From positions 1 through 8,114 of the forward strand of contig JAEYOU010000513.1 of assembly GCA_023411405.1 (NCBI GenBank): a stretch of DNA of 8,114 bases. Direction: 5' to 3'. The position numbers and the translations under genes are program-made. This DNA is from Pseudomonadota bacterium. GTDB lineage: Bacteria > Myxococcota > Myxococcia > Myxococcales > Anaeromyxobacteraceae. A model generated the notes under the pieces. The model saw only the letters and a list, made by a program, of their open reading frames with translations. It had not been told where the DNA came from and did not search any database. Shown piece after piece: positions 1 to 6,919 of the stretch. Numbering within the stretch: position 1 is the first letter of the stretch; every line of letters starts with the position of its first letter.

Positions 1-879
<879 letters not shown>

Positions 880-920
880 TTCCGTCGCTCCCTCTCGCGT
901 CGCGCTGGCGGCGTCGTTGT

Positions 921-964
921 CGTGGCGTCAGGAGCAAGGCAAGGGCCAATTCCGCGACGCCACG
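921..964. repeat. 9-bp inverted repeat in divergent promoter region
   Basis: The arms CGTGGCGTC (921-929) and GACGCCACG (956-964) are perfect reverse complements separated by 26 bp. The arm centres are 35 bp apart, a little over three helical turns. The left arm lies about 42 bp upstream of the activator start codon. It could be a paired operator half-site, perhaps for autoregulation of the activator, or a leader hairpin on the minus strand. No function can be assigned from sequence alone. Confidence 0.45.
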
Positions 965-1014
965 GAACGCCCGGAATCCGGGGGCTTCTGACGGGCAGTG
1001 CGGCGCGCGTTCGG

Positions 1015-1043
1015 GGGTACCCTTCGACCCCGCGCGGGTCGAA
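1015..1043. repeat. Adjacent palindromes: GGGTACCC plus 8-bp inverted repeat
   Basis: GGGTACCC (1015-1022) is a perfect palindrome that abuts TTCGACCC (1023-1030), a 5-nt spacer, and GGGTCGAA (1036-1043). The G run at 1013-1017 could also pair with the C run at 1044-1047, giving a larger stem with a bulge. It is located about 100-130 bp upstream of the proposed metX-hom promoter and 136-164 bp upstream of the activator start. It looks like either a dyad operator or a hairpin. The role is unknown. Confidence 0.4.
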
Positions 1044-1141
1044 CCCCACCAGCCGCGCCCGCCTTCACCCGGAGCCGAAGTGACGTTTCGTGAATCGCGG
1101 GCCGCGGGTGCGCGCAGGTGCGTGACCCCGGCGACGGCGCC

Positions 1142-1171
1142 TTGACACCTGAGATCACGCGCCGTTACCCT
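1142..1171 (+). promoter_or_regulatory. Putative sigma-70 promoter for metX-hom
   Basis: A perfect -35 hexamer TTGACA (1142-1147) is followed, after 18 bp, by TACCCT (1166-1171), which keeps the key first, second and last bases of the -10 consensus; TTACCC with a 17-bp spacer is the alternative. Transcription would start near 1178, leaving a leader of about 48 nt to the GTG at 1226, or only about 6 nt to the ATG at 1184. The position supports a translation start no earlier than 1184. Confidence 0.45.
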
Positions 1172-1225
1172 CCGCGCCTCCATATGGCTCAGGACGGTGA
1201 CGGGAGGGCGGGGGCGGGCGGGTGC

Positions 1226-3451
1226 GTGACGGGCGACGTGCCCGAGCTCGCGCCGGGGTCCCCCCGCGCAGCGTTCGTGTCCCCCGAAACCAGGACATGG
1301 CTTCACCCCGGTCCGTTCCCGCTGGAGCTGGGCGGTGTCCTCCCCGAGCTCCGGATCGCCTACCGCAGCTGGGGCACGCTCGACGCCGGCGGCGCCAACG
1401 CGGTCGTCGTCTGCCACGCGCTCACCGGCTCGGCGGACGCGGACCGCTGGTGGACGCGGATGTTCGGGCCGGGGCGTGCGTTCGATCCCGCGCGCGACTT
1501 CGTGATCTGCTCGAACCTCCTCGGGAGCTGCTACGGCACCACCGGACCGGCGTCCGTCGATCCCGCCACCGGCGCACCCTGGCGAGGGCGGTTTCCCGAC
1601 ATCACCATCCGTGACATGGTCGCCGCGCAGCACGCGCTCGTCCGGGCCCTGGGCGTGCGGCGGGTGCGGCTGGTGATCGGCGGGTCGCTCGGCGGGATGC
1701 AGGCGCTGGAGTGGGCGCTCCTGTACCCGGAGCTCGTCGAGCGCGTCGCCTTCATCGCGTCCACCGCCCGCCACTCGGCCTGGGCGATCGGACTCTCCGA
1801 GGCCCAGCGGCAGACCATCTTCGCCGACCCGCGCTGGCGCGACGGCGACTACGACCCCGCCGATCCGCCGCGCGCGGGCCTCGCCGCGGCGCGCATGCAG
1901 GCCATGCTGAGCTACCGCAGCGCGCCGTCCTTCGAGGAGCGGTTCGGCCGGCGCCCGCAGGCCGAGGACCTCTTCGCCGTCGAGAGCTACCTGCGGTACC
2001 AGGGGCGGCAGCTCGTCGATCGCTTCGACGCCGCCACCTACGTCACTCTGACCCGCGCGATGGACACGCACGACGTGGCCCGTGGGCGGGGGGATCTCGA
2101 CGACGTGCTCCGCGGTCTCCACCAGCCGATGCTGGTGGTGTCCATCGACTCGGACGTCCTCTACTGGCCCGCCGAGCAGCGCACGGTGGCGCGGCTCGCG
2201 CCCAACGCCCGGTTCGCGGTCCTCGACTCGCCGCAGGGGCACGACGCGTTCCTCATCGACGTGGACCGGCTGTCGGACCTCGTGGCCGAGTTCCGCGGCG
2301 GGGAGGCTCCGGCGCGGCGCGCGACGGGGGAGCCGCTCGCGCGCGGGTACCGGGAGCGCGGCGTCTCGCTGCTCGTGGCGGGGAAGGGGAAGGTCGGAGC
2401 GGAGCTCCTCGCGCAGATCCAGGCCCAGGCGCTCGCGCTGGAGCAGGACTACGACGTCGTCCTGCGGGTGAACGGGCTCGCCGACACCCGCGCGGCGCTG
2501 TTCGCGGAGGAGGGGATCGACCTCGAGGGCTGGCGCGAGGCGCTGGCCGCGGCGCCCGCCTCGGGGCCGCTCGACGCCCGCACCGCGCCCGCCCTCCTCG
2601 ACCGCCTCGCCCGGCTTCCGCGGCCCGTGCTCGTGGACGTCACCGCCGACGAGGGCATGGCCGAGGTGTACGCCCAGGCCTTCCGGCGCGGGATCGACGT
2701 GGTGAGCTCCAACAAGCGCCCGCTGTCGGCCGACCTCCGGCGGCTCGAGCCGGTCCGGGAGGCGCGCCGGCAGCACGGACGCCACTGGCACTACGACGCG
2801 GCCGTCGGCGCGAGCCTCCCGGTGCTGGCGACGCTCCGGCGCCTCGTCCGGAGCGGCGATCGGATCCTCCGGATCGAGGGCTCGCTCTCGGGCACGCTCG
2901 GGTTCCTCGCCGGCGAGCTCCAGCGCGGGACGGCGCTCTCCCTTGCCCTGCGCTGGGCGATGGGCCTGGGCCACACCGAGGCCGATCCCCGCGACGACCT
3001 CACCGGCCTCGACTCCGCGCGGAAGGCGCTCATCCTCGCCCGCGAGGCGGGCGCGCCGGCGGCGCTCGAAGACGTGCAGGTGGAGCCGTTCCTCCCGGGC
3101 GCGTCGCTCGCGCCCGGGAGCCCGGACGACCTCCTCCACGCGCTCCGCGCCCACGACGAGGCGACCGCCGCGCGGTTCGAGGAGCTGCGGCGCCGGGGGA
3201 AGGTGCTCCGCTTCCTGGCGCGGATCGGCCTCGGCCCCGAGCGCGCCGCGTCGATCCAGGTCGGCGCCGTGGAGGTCGAGCCCGATCACCCCGCCGCGCG
3301 GCTCGTGGGCGTCGAGGCGTACGTCGCCTTCACCACCGCGCGGCACCCGGAACGGCCGCTCGTCGTCCAGGGCACCGGCGTCGGCGGCGCGAACACGGCC
3401 GGGGCCCTGCTCGCCGAGATCTTCCGGATCCCGGGCGGCGACCGTCGGTGA
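1226..3451 (+). CDS. metX: Bifunctional fusion: homoserine O-acetyltransferase (MetX) - homoserine dehydrogenase
   Basis: One uninterrupted 741-residue frame with two complete enzyme domains. Residues about 20-357 are MetX, an alpha/beta hydrolase-fold acyl-CoA:homoserine O-acyltransferase; nucleophile Ser154 in GGSLGGMQ, Asp310 and His339 form the catalytic triad, with spacing close to known MetX enzymes. After a linker of about 24 residues, residues about 382-741 are homoserine dehydrogenase, which reduces aspartate semialdehyde to homoserine. This half has the nucleotide-binding GKGKVG (386-391), VSSNK, and TEADPRDDL with Glu585, Asp596 and Lys600, spaced exactly like yeast Glu208, Asp219 and Lys223. 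The two domains catalyse consecutive cytoplasmic steps towards methionine. No aspartokinase or ACT domain is attached. The dehydrogenase half resembles the E. coli MetL/ThrA C-terminus (from memory). Acyl donor (acetyl or succinyl) is not proven. The start is uncertain: the GTG at 1226 is preferred because the MAQ... extension from the ATG at 1184 looks non-coding; GTG 1238 is also possible. Confidence 0.93.
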   Translation: MTGDVPELAPGSPRAAFVSPETRTWLHPGPFPLELGGVLPELRIAYRSWGTLDAGGANAVVVCHALTGSADADRWWTRMFGPGRAFDPARDFVICSNLLGSCYGTTGPASVDPATGAPWRGRFPDITIRDMVAAQHALVRALGVRRVRLVIGGSLGGMQALEWALLYPELVERVAFIASTARHSAWAIGLSEAQRQTIFADPRWRDGDYDPADPPRAGLAAARMQAMLSYRSAPSFEERFGRRPQAEDLFAVESYLRYQGRQLVDRFDAATYVTLTRAMDTHDVARGRGDLDDVLRGLHQPMLVVSIDSDVLYWPAEQRTVARLAPNARFAVLDSPQGHDAFLIDVDRLSDLVAEFRGGEAPARRATGEPLARGYRERGVSLLVAGKGKVGAELLAQIQAQALALEQDYDVVLRVNGLADTRAALFAEEGIDLEGWREALAAAPASGPLDARTAPALLDRLARLPRPVLVDVTADEGMAEVYAQAFRRGIDVVSSNKRPLSADLRRLEPVREARRQHGRHWHYDAAVGASLPVLATLRRLVRSGDRILRIEGSLSGTLGFLAGELQRGTALSLALRWAMGLGHTEADPRDDLTGLDSARKALILAREAGAPAALEDVQVEPFLPGASLAPGSPDDLLHALRAHDEATAARFEELRRRGKVLRFLARIGLGPERAASIQVGAVEVEPDHPAARLVGVEAYVAFTTARHPERPLVVQGTGVGGANTAGALLAEIFRIPGGDRR
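3092..3120. repeat. 12-bp perfect inverted repeat inside metX-hom
   Basis: CTCCCGGGCGCG (3092-3103) and CGCGCCCGGGAG (3109-3120) are perfectly complementary around a 5-nt loop (3104-3108). It lies within the dehydrogenase half, in the stretch encoding LPGASLAPGSP, just after the catalytic segment. A very stable mRNA hairpin is expected. It may be a by-product of GC-rich Pro/Gly codons. Confidence 0.4.
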
Positions 3452-3561
3452 CGCGAGACGCCCATGCCCGAGGTCCCCCGCCGCCGCCCGCTCCCCCGCC
3501 GGCCGGCCGGGCCCCCACCCCGGTGCCCCGGCCGTCTGCGCCCGCCGTGCGTAGCCTCGAT

Positions 3562-3570
3562 GGGAGGAGG
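3562..3570 (+). promoter_or_regulatory. Strong Shine-Dalgarno fixing the hemerythrin start
   Basis: GGGAGGAGG sits 4 nt before the ATG at 3575. It rules in that start over the upstream in-frame ATGs at 3464 and 3560, whose intervening sequence encodes Pro/Arg-rich low-complexity peptide. The 123-bp gap after metX-hom (3452-3574) is C-rich and holds an 8-bp stem (3504-3511 with 3527-3534, 15-nt loop) without a T tract. This is only a weak terminator candidate. Confidence 0.7.
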
Positions 3571-3574
3571 GCGC

Positions 3575-4066
3575 ATGAACGCCATCGACCTGTTGAAGCA
3601 GCAGCACCGTGAGGTGGAGGAGCTGTTCGAGGAGTTCGAGCAAGCGGGCGAGGGGGCCAAGAAGACGAAGGAGAAGCTCTGCCAGCAGATCGGCGACGCG
3701 CTCGCCGTCCACGCCACCATCGAGGAGAAGATCTTCTACCCGGAGTCGAAGCAGGAGAACACCGAGGAGCTCCTGCGCGAGTCCGTCGAGGAGCACCTCG
3801 CCGTGAAGAAGCTCCTGGCCGACATCATGCAGTCGGACCTGGACGACCCGCAGTTCGACGCCAAGATCAAGGTCCTCAAGGAGCAGGTGGAGCACCACGT
3901 CGAGGAGGAGGAGCGGGAGCTCTTCCCGCTCGTGTCGCAGTCGTGCTCGGAGGAGGACCTCGAGGACATGGGCAACCGGATGCAGGAGATGGCCGACGAG
4001 CTCGAGGACGAGGGCCAGCCCCGGGCGTCGATCCCGCAGGAGACGGACAAGCCGGCGCCGATCTGA
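3575..4066 (+). CDS. Hemerythrin HHE cation-binding domain protein
   Basis: A 163-residue, highly charged, Glu/Lys-rich helical protein with no signal peptide or membrane segment, so probably cytoplasmic. Candidate di-iron ligands fall in the expected order: His11, His46 and Glu50 (HxxxE), His74, then His107/His108 with Glu111/Glu112. This is the four-helix-bundle hemerythrin-like pattern that binds a non-haem di-iron centre and in relatives binds or senses O2, or serves stress or iron-related roles. The domain fills about residues 1-120; the tail to 163 is acidic and ends in a Pro-rich stretch. The start is fixed by GGGAGGAGG just upstream. It is 123 bp downstream of metX-hom on the same strand and could be partly co-transcribed, but no functional link is visible. 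The exact ligand (O2, NO, metal storage) cannot be told from sequence. Confidence 0.88.
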   Translation: MNAIDLLKQQHREVEELFEEFEQAGEGAKKTKEKLCQQIGDALAVHATIEEKIFYPESKQENTEELLRESVEEHLAVKKLLADIMQSDLDDPQFDAKIKVLKEQVEHHVEEEERELFPLVSQSCSEEDLEDMGNRMQEMADELEDEGQPRASIPQETDKPAPI

Positions 4067-4070
4067 CGAA

Positions 4071-4127
4071 CGGGGGCTGCGCCCCCGGTGATCTTCACCG
4101 GGGGGCCGATGGAGCCGGCCCCCCGGT
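4071..4127. terminator. Overlapping, mutually exclusive GC hairpins after the hemerythrin gene
   Basis: Three perfect stems share bases: 4071-4077 with 4081-4087 (7 bp, 3-nt loop); 4082-4091 with 4095-4104 (10 bp, 3-nt loop); and 4097-4107 with 4117-4127 (11 bp, 9-nt loop). The second cannot form together with either neighbour. The first begins 4 nt after the hemerythrin stop codon, so a terminator or mRNA-end structure is likely. None is followed by a clear T tract, so intrinsic termination would be non-canonical. It might also be a dispersed palindromic repeat. Confidence 0.5.
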
Positions 4128-4142
4128 TCCCCGGCTCGCTCC

Positions 4143-4161
4143 GGCCCAGCGAAGCTGGGCC
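4143..4161. repeat. 8-bp hairpin with GCGAAGC apex
   Basis: GGCCCAGC (4143-4150), loop GAA, and GCTGGGCC (4154-4161) form a perfect stem. The apex GCGAAGC (4149-4155) matches the heptamer known as an exceptionally stable DNA mini-hairpin. It lies 28 bp upstream of the proposed map promoter and continues the hairpin cluster that starts at 4071. Confidence 0.5.
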
Positions 4162-4188
4162 TGCGCTCGGATCGGCCGTTGCGCGAGG

Positions 4189-4217
4189 TTGCCCCGATCG
4201 CCGGATCGCCTTACAAC
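4189..4217 (+). promoter_or_regulatory. Putative sigma-70 promoter for map
   Basis: TTGCCC (4189-4194), a 17-bp spacer, and TACAAC (4212-4217): four of six matches to each consensus hexamer with ideal spacing, in a relatively AT-richer patch. The predicted transcription start near 4224 leaves a leader of about 39 nt to the GTG at 4263. Confidence 0.45.
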
Positions 4218-4249
4218 GTTCGGAATGATGGGCAGCTGGCACGAGCGGC

Positions 4250-4256
4250 GGGGAGG
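4250..4256 (+). promoter_or_regulatory. Shine-Dalgarno fixing the GTG start of map
   Basis: GGGGAGG lies 6 nt before GTG 4263. This favours 4263 over the upstream in-frame TTG at 4179, which would add 28 residues of non-conserved sequence and would start upstream of the predicted promoter. Confidence 0.65.
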
Positions 4257-4262
4257 CGGGCG

Positions 4263-5261
4263 GTGACGGGACCGGTGACGGCTCCCCGCACGCGGCCGGG
4301 ACGCAACGACCCTTGCTGGTGCGGCAGCGGACAGAAGTACAAGAAGTGCCACCTCGACGCGGACGGACCCGCGGCGGCGGCGCGGCCCGGCGCCGAGCCC
4401 CGGGCGCCCCTGCGCAGGCCGCTCCGCCCCGGGATCGTCTCCCCGCGCAGGGGGGTGCCGGCGCAGATCGGCCGGCCCGACTACGCAGCCACGGGCCGTC
4501 CCCGCAGCCAGGGCGCCGACGTCCGCACCGCGGAGGAGCTGGTCCGGATGCGGCGCGCGTGCGCCGCCGCGGCGCGCGTGCTGCGGATCGCCGGGGAGGC
4601 GGTCCGGGCGGGCATCACCACCGACGGCATCGACGAGCTCGCGCACGCGGAGATCGTCCGCCTCGGCGGCTACCCCAGCCCGCTCAACTACCGCGGGTTC
4701 CCGAAGTCGATCTGCACCTCGGTGAACGAGGTCATCTGCCACGGGATCCCGGACAGCCGCCCCCTCGAGGACGGCGACATCGTGAACCTCGACGTCACCG
4801 TCTATCTGGACGGCATGCACGGCGATTGCTCCGCCACCTTCCTCGTCGGCGAGGTGGACGCCGAGGGCCGGCGGCTCGTCCAGGTCGCGCGGGAGTGCCT
4901 GCACAAGGGGATCGCGGCCGTCCGTCCGGGCCGGCCCATCTCGGACATCGGCCGGGCCATCGAGGCGCACGCGTCGCAGCACGGCTACGGCGTGGTCCGG
5001 TCCTACTGTGGCCACGGCATCGGCGACACCTTCCACACCTCGCTCCAGATCCCGCACCACTACGACCCCTCGCTGCGCCGCCAGATGGCGCCCGGCATGA
5101 CCTTCACGGTCGAGCCGATGATCACCGAGGGGACGTGGGAGGACCGGCTGTGGGACGACGGCTGGACCGCGGTGACCGACGACGGCAAGCGGTCCGCCCA
5201 GTTCGAGCACACGCTCGTCGTCACCGAGGGCGGGGCGGAGATCCTGACCGTCGAGCCTTGA
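4263..5261 (+). CDS. map: Type I methionine aminopeptidase with N-terminal SEC-C zinc motif
   Basis: A 332-residue cytoplasmic metallo-exopeptidase that removes the initiator methionine from new proteins. All five metal ligands are present: Asp177, Asp188, His251, Glu284 and Glu315. Their spacings (11, 63, 33 and 31) are the same as in E. coli Map (97, 108, 171, 204, 235), so the active site looks intact. The N-terminus carries a SEC-C-type zinc motif, PGRNDPCWCGSGQKYKKCH, with Cys18, Cys20, Cys29 and His30. A Pro/Arg/Ala-rich linker (about 33-80) joins it to the pita-bread catalytic domain. The SEC-C module, named from SecA, is thought to aid contact with ribosomes or partner proteins; here that role is inferred. 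The start is GTG at 4263, chosen by the GGGGAGG 6 nt upstream and the promoter at 4189-4217. The 3' end overlaps the convergent yheT-like gene by 41 bp. Confidence 0.95.
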   Translation: MTGPVTAPRTRPGRNDPCWCGSGQKYKKCHLDADGPAAAARPGAEPRAPLRRPLRPGIVSPRRGVPAQIGRPDYAATGRPRSQGADVRTAEELVRMRRACAAAARVLRIAGEAVRAGITTDGIDELAHAEIVRLGGYPSPLNYRGFPKSICTSVNEVICHGIPDSRPLEDGDIVNLDVTVYLDGMHGDCSATFLVGEVDAEGRRLVQVARECLHKGIAAVRPGRPISDIGRAIEAHASQHGYGVVRSYCGHGIGDTFHTSLQIPHHYDPSLRRQMAPGMTFTVEPMITEGTWEDRLWDDGWTAVTDDGKRSAQFEHTLVVTEGGAEILTVEP

Positions 5262-6309
5262 GCGATCGATCGTCCGGGAGCGATCGCGTCGATCCCTCGG
5301 CCGCCGGAGCGCCGGAGCCCGACCCCCGGGGAGCGGCGGCGGCCCGTACGAGCTCGCCGAGAAAGCCGATCGCCCGGAGCTCGGACCAGTAGCTCGGGCG
5401 GAAGAGGCCGCCGGAAACGAACCCGACGTGACCGCCCGTGGAGGTCGTGACCAGGGTCACGAACGGATTGGCGCGGGCCGCCTCCAGCGGGAGGGAGTCG
5501 CCGGGCACGAGCGGATCGTCGAGGGCCGAGAGCGCGAGCAGCGGCCGCCGCACGCCGCCGAGGTACCGGCCCGACGAGCAGCGCTCCCAGTACTCCTCCG
5601 CGGACGCGAACCCGTGGAGCGGCGCGGTGACCGCGGCGTCGAACGCCGCGAACGTCCTGGCCGCCCGGACGGCCCGGACGTCCAGGAGCCCCGGGAAACG
5701 GCGCGCCTTCTCGAGCGCCTTCGCGCGCAGGCCGGTGAGGAACCGCGTCCGGTACACCCGGTTCCAGAACCCCGGCCCGTCGAGCGCGCGGGCGCAGCGC
5801 GCCAGGTCGAAGGGGACCGAGATCACCGCCGCCCCCGCGACCTCGGCGGGCAGCTCGTCCCCGCGCTCGCCGAGGTACTTCGCGACGACGTTCCCGCCCA
5901 GCGAGAACCCGCAGAGCACGATGGGACGCCCGGGCCGCTCCGCCGCGAGCCGCGCGACGGTGTGCGCGAGGTCGCCGGTCTCGCCCGAGTGGTAGAGGCG
6001 CGGGAGCCGGTTGCGCGTCCCCGAGCAGCCCCGGAAGTTCAGCGCCACCGCCGCCAGGCGGCGGGCGCTGCCGAGGTGCACGAGCCCGCGCACGTACGCG
6101 GCGCGGGACGACCCCTCGAGGCCATGGCAGACGACGAGGACGGGCGCGTCCGGCGCCGGCCCCGCGACGCGGTCCACGTCCAGGAAGTCGCCGTCGGGCA
6201 GCTCCCACCGCTCCCGGACGGCCCGCGGCCACGCCCAGGGGCGGTGGAGCGCCCCGACGATGGTCATGAAGTTGGCGGTGGGGAGCCAGCGCGCGGGGAG
6301 GTACTCCAT
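5221..6309 (-). CDS. YheT-family alpha/beta hydrolase
   Basis: A 362-residue predicted esterase or hydrolase of the YheT/COG0429 type. Family signatures are the N-terminal ARWLPTANFMTIVGAL, VVCHGLEG (59-66), NFRGCSG (91-97) and YHSGETGDL (106-114). The catalytic triad appears to be Ser136 in GFSLGGN, Asp264 or Asp265 in ALDDP and His294 in TGGHVGF. There is no signal peptide. The substrate is unknown, as for most of the family. Homology fades near residue 322; the last 40 or so residues are low-complexity Ser/Arg/Pro/Gly because the frame runs on into the end of map before meeting its stop at 5221-5223. The start ATG (6307-6309) has only a weak AGGA upstream but gives the conserved N-terminus. 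It lies 34 bp downstream of the DUF2378-like gene on the same strand, so it is probably co-transcribed with that gene. Confidence 0.9.
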   Translation of the reverse strand: MEYLPARWLPTANFMTIVGALHRPWAWPRAVRERWELPDGDFLDVDRVAGPAPDAPVLVVCHGLEGSSRAAYVRGLVHLGSARRLAAVALNFRGCSGTRNRLPRLYHSGETGDLAHTVARLAAERPGRPIVLCGFSLGGNVVAKYLGERGDELPAEVAGAAVISVPFDLARCARALDGPGFWNRVYRTRFLTGLRAKALEKARRFPGLLDVRAVRAARTFAAFDAAVTAPLHGFASAEEYWERCSSGRYLGGVRRPLLALSALDDPLVPGDSLPLEAARANPFVTLVTTSTGGHVGFVSGGLFRPSYWSELRAIGFLGELVRAAAAPRGSGSGAPAAEGSTRSLPDDRSLKARRSGSPPRPR

Positions 6310-6343
6310 CGGCGGATCCTAAGGGGCCGGCCTCGCGCGCGGC

Positions 6344-6907
6344 TCAGCTCCAGGTGATCGCCAGCTCGAGGTAGCCCGCGCCCGCGGAGAGGGGGGTCGT
6401 GACGTCCACCGACACGTCCTTCGCGCCCGAGAGCTGGAGGGCCTTCCTGTAGAAGCCGATGATGACGGGCTCCATGATCCTATGCTGGGGATCGAACCCG
6501 GTGTAGCGGACGACGGCCCGCCGCTCACCATCGAAGCGCGGCGCGATCCGTACGCCGTCGAAGTAGGTCTTGTGGATGGCGCCGAGCCGCTTGACGATGA
6601 ACTCCGGCGAGCCGAGGCGGATGAAGACGCGGTAGATGCCGCCGAGCTGCTGCTCGATCACGCGCTCGGCCCGGGCGACGATCACGCCCTCGTCGCCGGC
6701 GCTGTGCGCGCGGTTTGCCGCGGTCATGAACGCGGTCATCACGTCGAGCGGGTACCAGTCGTTCGCCAGGAGCGTGCCCCGCAGGATGTCCTGCCCCTCC
6801 GGATCGAGCGTGGCGACGACGGCGTCCACGGCGGGCTGCCCGAGCCGCTCTCGCACGGCCGCGACCGCGTCGATGACGGCGCGCCCCTTGACCGAGGGTC
6901 TGGACAT
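6344..6907 (-). CDS. DUF2378/TIGR02265-like protein (Myxococcales paralogous family)
   Basis: A 187-residue soluble protein with no signal peptide or membrane segment. Its pattern resembles the TIGR02265/DUF2378 family that is expanded in Myxococcales: an N-terminal VKGRAVIDAV, a conserved DWYPLDVM (50-57), LGGIYRVFIRLGSPEF (88-103), a Tyr/Phe/Asp stretch YFDGV, and a C-terminal end GYLELAITWS like that of V4R or haem-NO-binding-like folds, where a small ligand-binding alpha/beta domain closes with a strand. I see no obvious catalytic residues, and the function is unknown. The start at 6907 is set by a GGGAGGAGG 3 nt upstream; in-frame ATGs at 6946 and 6943 lack such a site. It lies 78 bp after the MutS-like gene and 34 bp before the yheT-like gene, so all three may form one transcript. 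The family call is from memory of its sequence pattern. Confidence 0.6.
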   Translation of the reverse strand: MSRPSVKGRAVIDAVAAVRERLGQPAVDAVVATLDPEGQDILRGTLLANDWYPLDVMTAFMTAANRAHSAGDEGVIVARAERVIEQQLGGIYRVFIRLGSPEFIVKRLGAIHKTYFDGVRIAPRFDGERRAVVRYTGFDPQHRIMEPVIIGFYRKALQLSGAKDVSVDVTTPLSAGAGYLELAITWS

Positions 6908-6910
6908 GCG

Positions 6911-6919
6911 CCTCCTCCC
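6911..6919 (-). promoter_or_regulatory. Shine-Dalgarno fixing the DUF2378-like start
   Basis: On the minus strand GGGAGGAGG is followed, after CGC, by the ATG at 6907. It is the same 9-mer found in front of the hemerythrin gene, which suggests it is a strong site in this genome. Confidence 0.7.

Larger units (their letters stand above)
880..1225. other. Divergent intergenic region between sigma-54 activator and metX-hom
   Basis: 346 bp with no convincing gene. It holds the ribosome-binding site of the minus-strand activator, a 9-bp inverted repeat (921-964), two adjacent palindromes (1015-1043) and a sigma-70-like promoter for metX-hom (1142-1171). I looked for SAM riboswitch core motifs, which would make sense upstream of metX, and recognised none. 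Open frames crossing this stretch have no family resemblance and look like GC-driven shadows. Confidence 0.7.

Noticed and set aside
906..920. A possible -24/-12 sigma-54 promoter (TGGC...TTGT) facing metX-hom
   Set aside because: The GG-to-G spacing fits, but the -12 GC is lost and it lies over 300 bp from the start codon, where a better sigma-70 promoter exists nearer the gene.
1030..1050. A GGTTCGA-like box on the minus strand resembling a tRNA T-arm
   Set aside because: The five-base T-stem does not pair, and no acceptor stem, anticodon arm or D-arm can be built around it.
1081..1225. A SAM-type riboswitch upstream of metX-hom
   Set aside because: I recognised no SAM-I, SAM-II or SAH riboswitch core, and the likely promoter leaves only about 48 nt of leader, too short for the common classes.
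3504..3534. An 8-bp stem between metX-hom and hemerythrin as a terminator
   Set aside because: It has a long 15-nt loop and no T tract in a GC-only context, so it is too weak to call.
1711..3612. A second long plus-strand frame inside metX-hom
   Set aside because: It is an Arg/Pro/Ala-rich frame-shifted shadow. The metX-hom frame carries all the conserved motifs of both enzymes.
5260..5287. A repeated GAGCGATCG pair and a GCGATCGC octamer resembling the cyanobacterial HIP1 repeat
   Set aside because: GCGATCGC also occurs near 8040 within coding sequence and is easily generated at this GC content. The gene content is not cyanobacterial.
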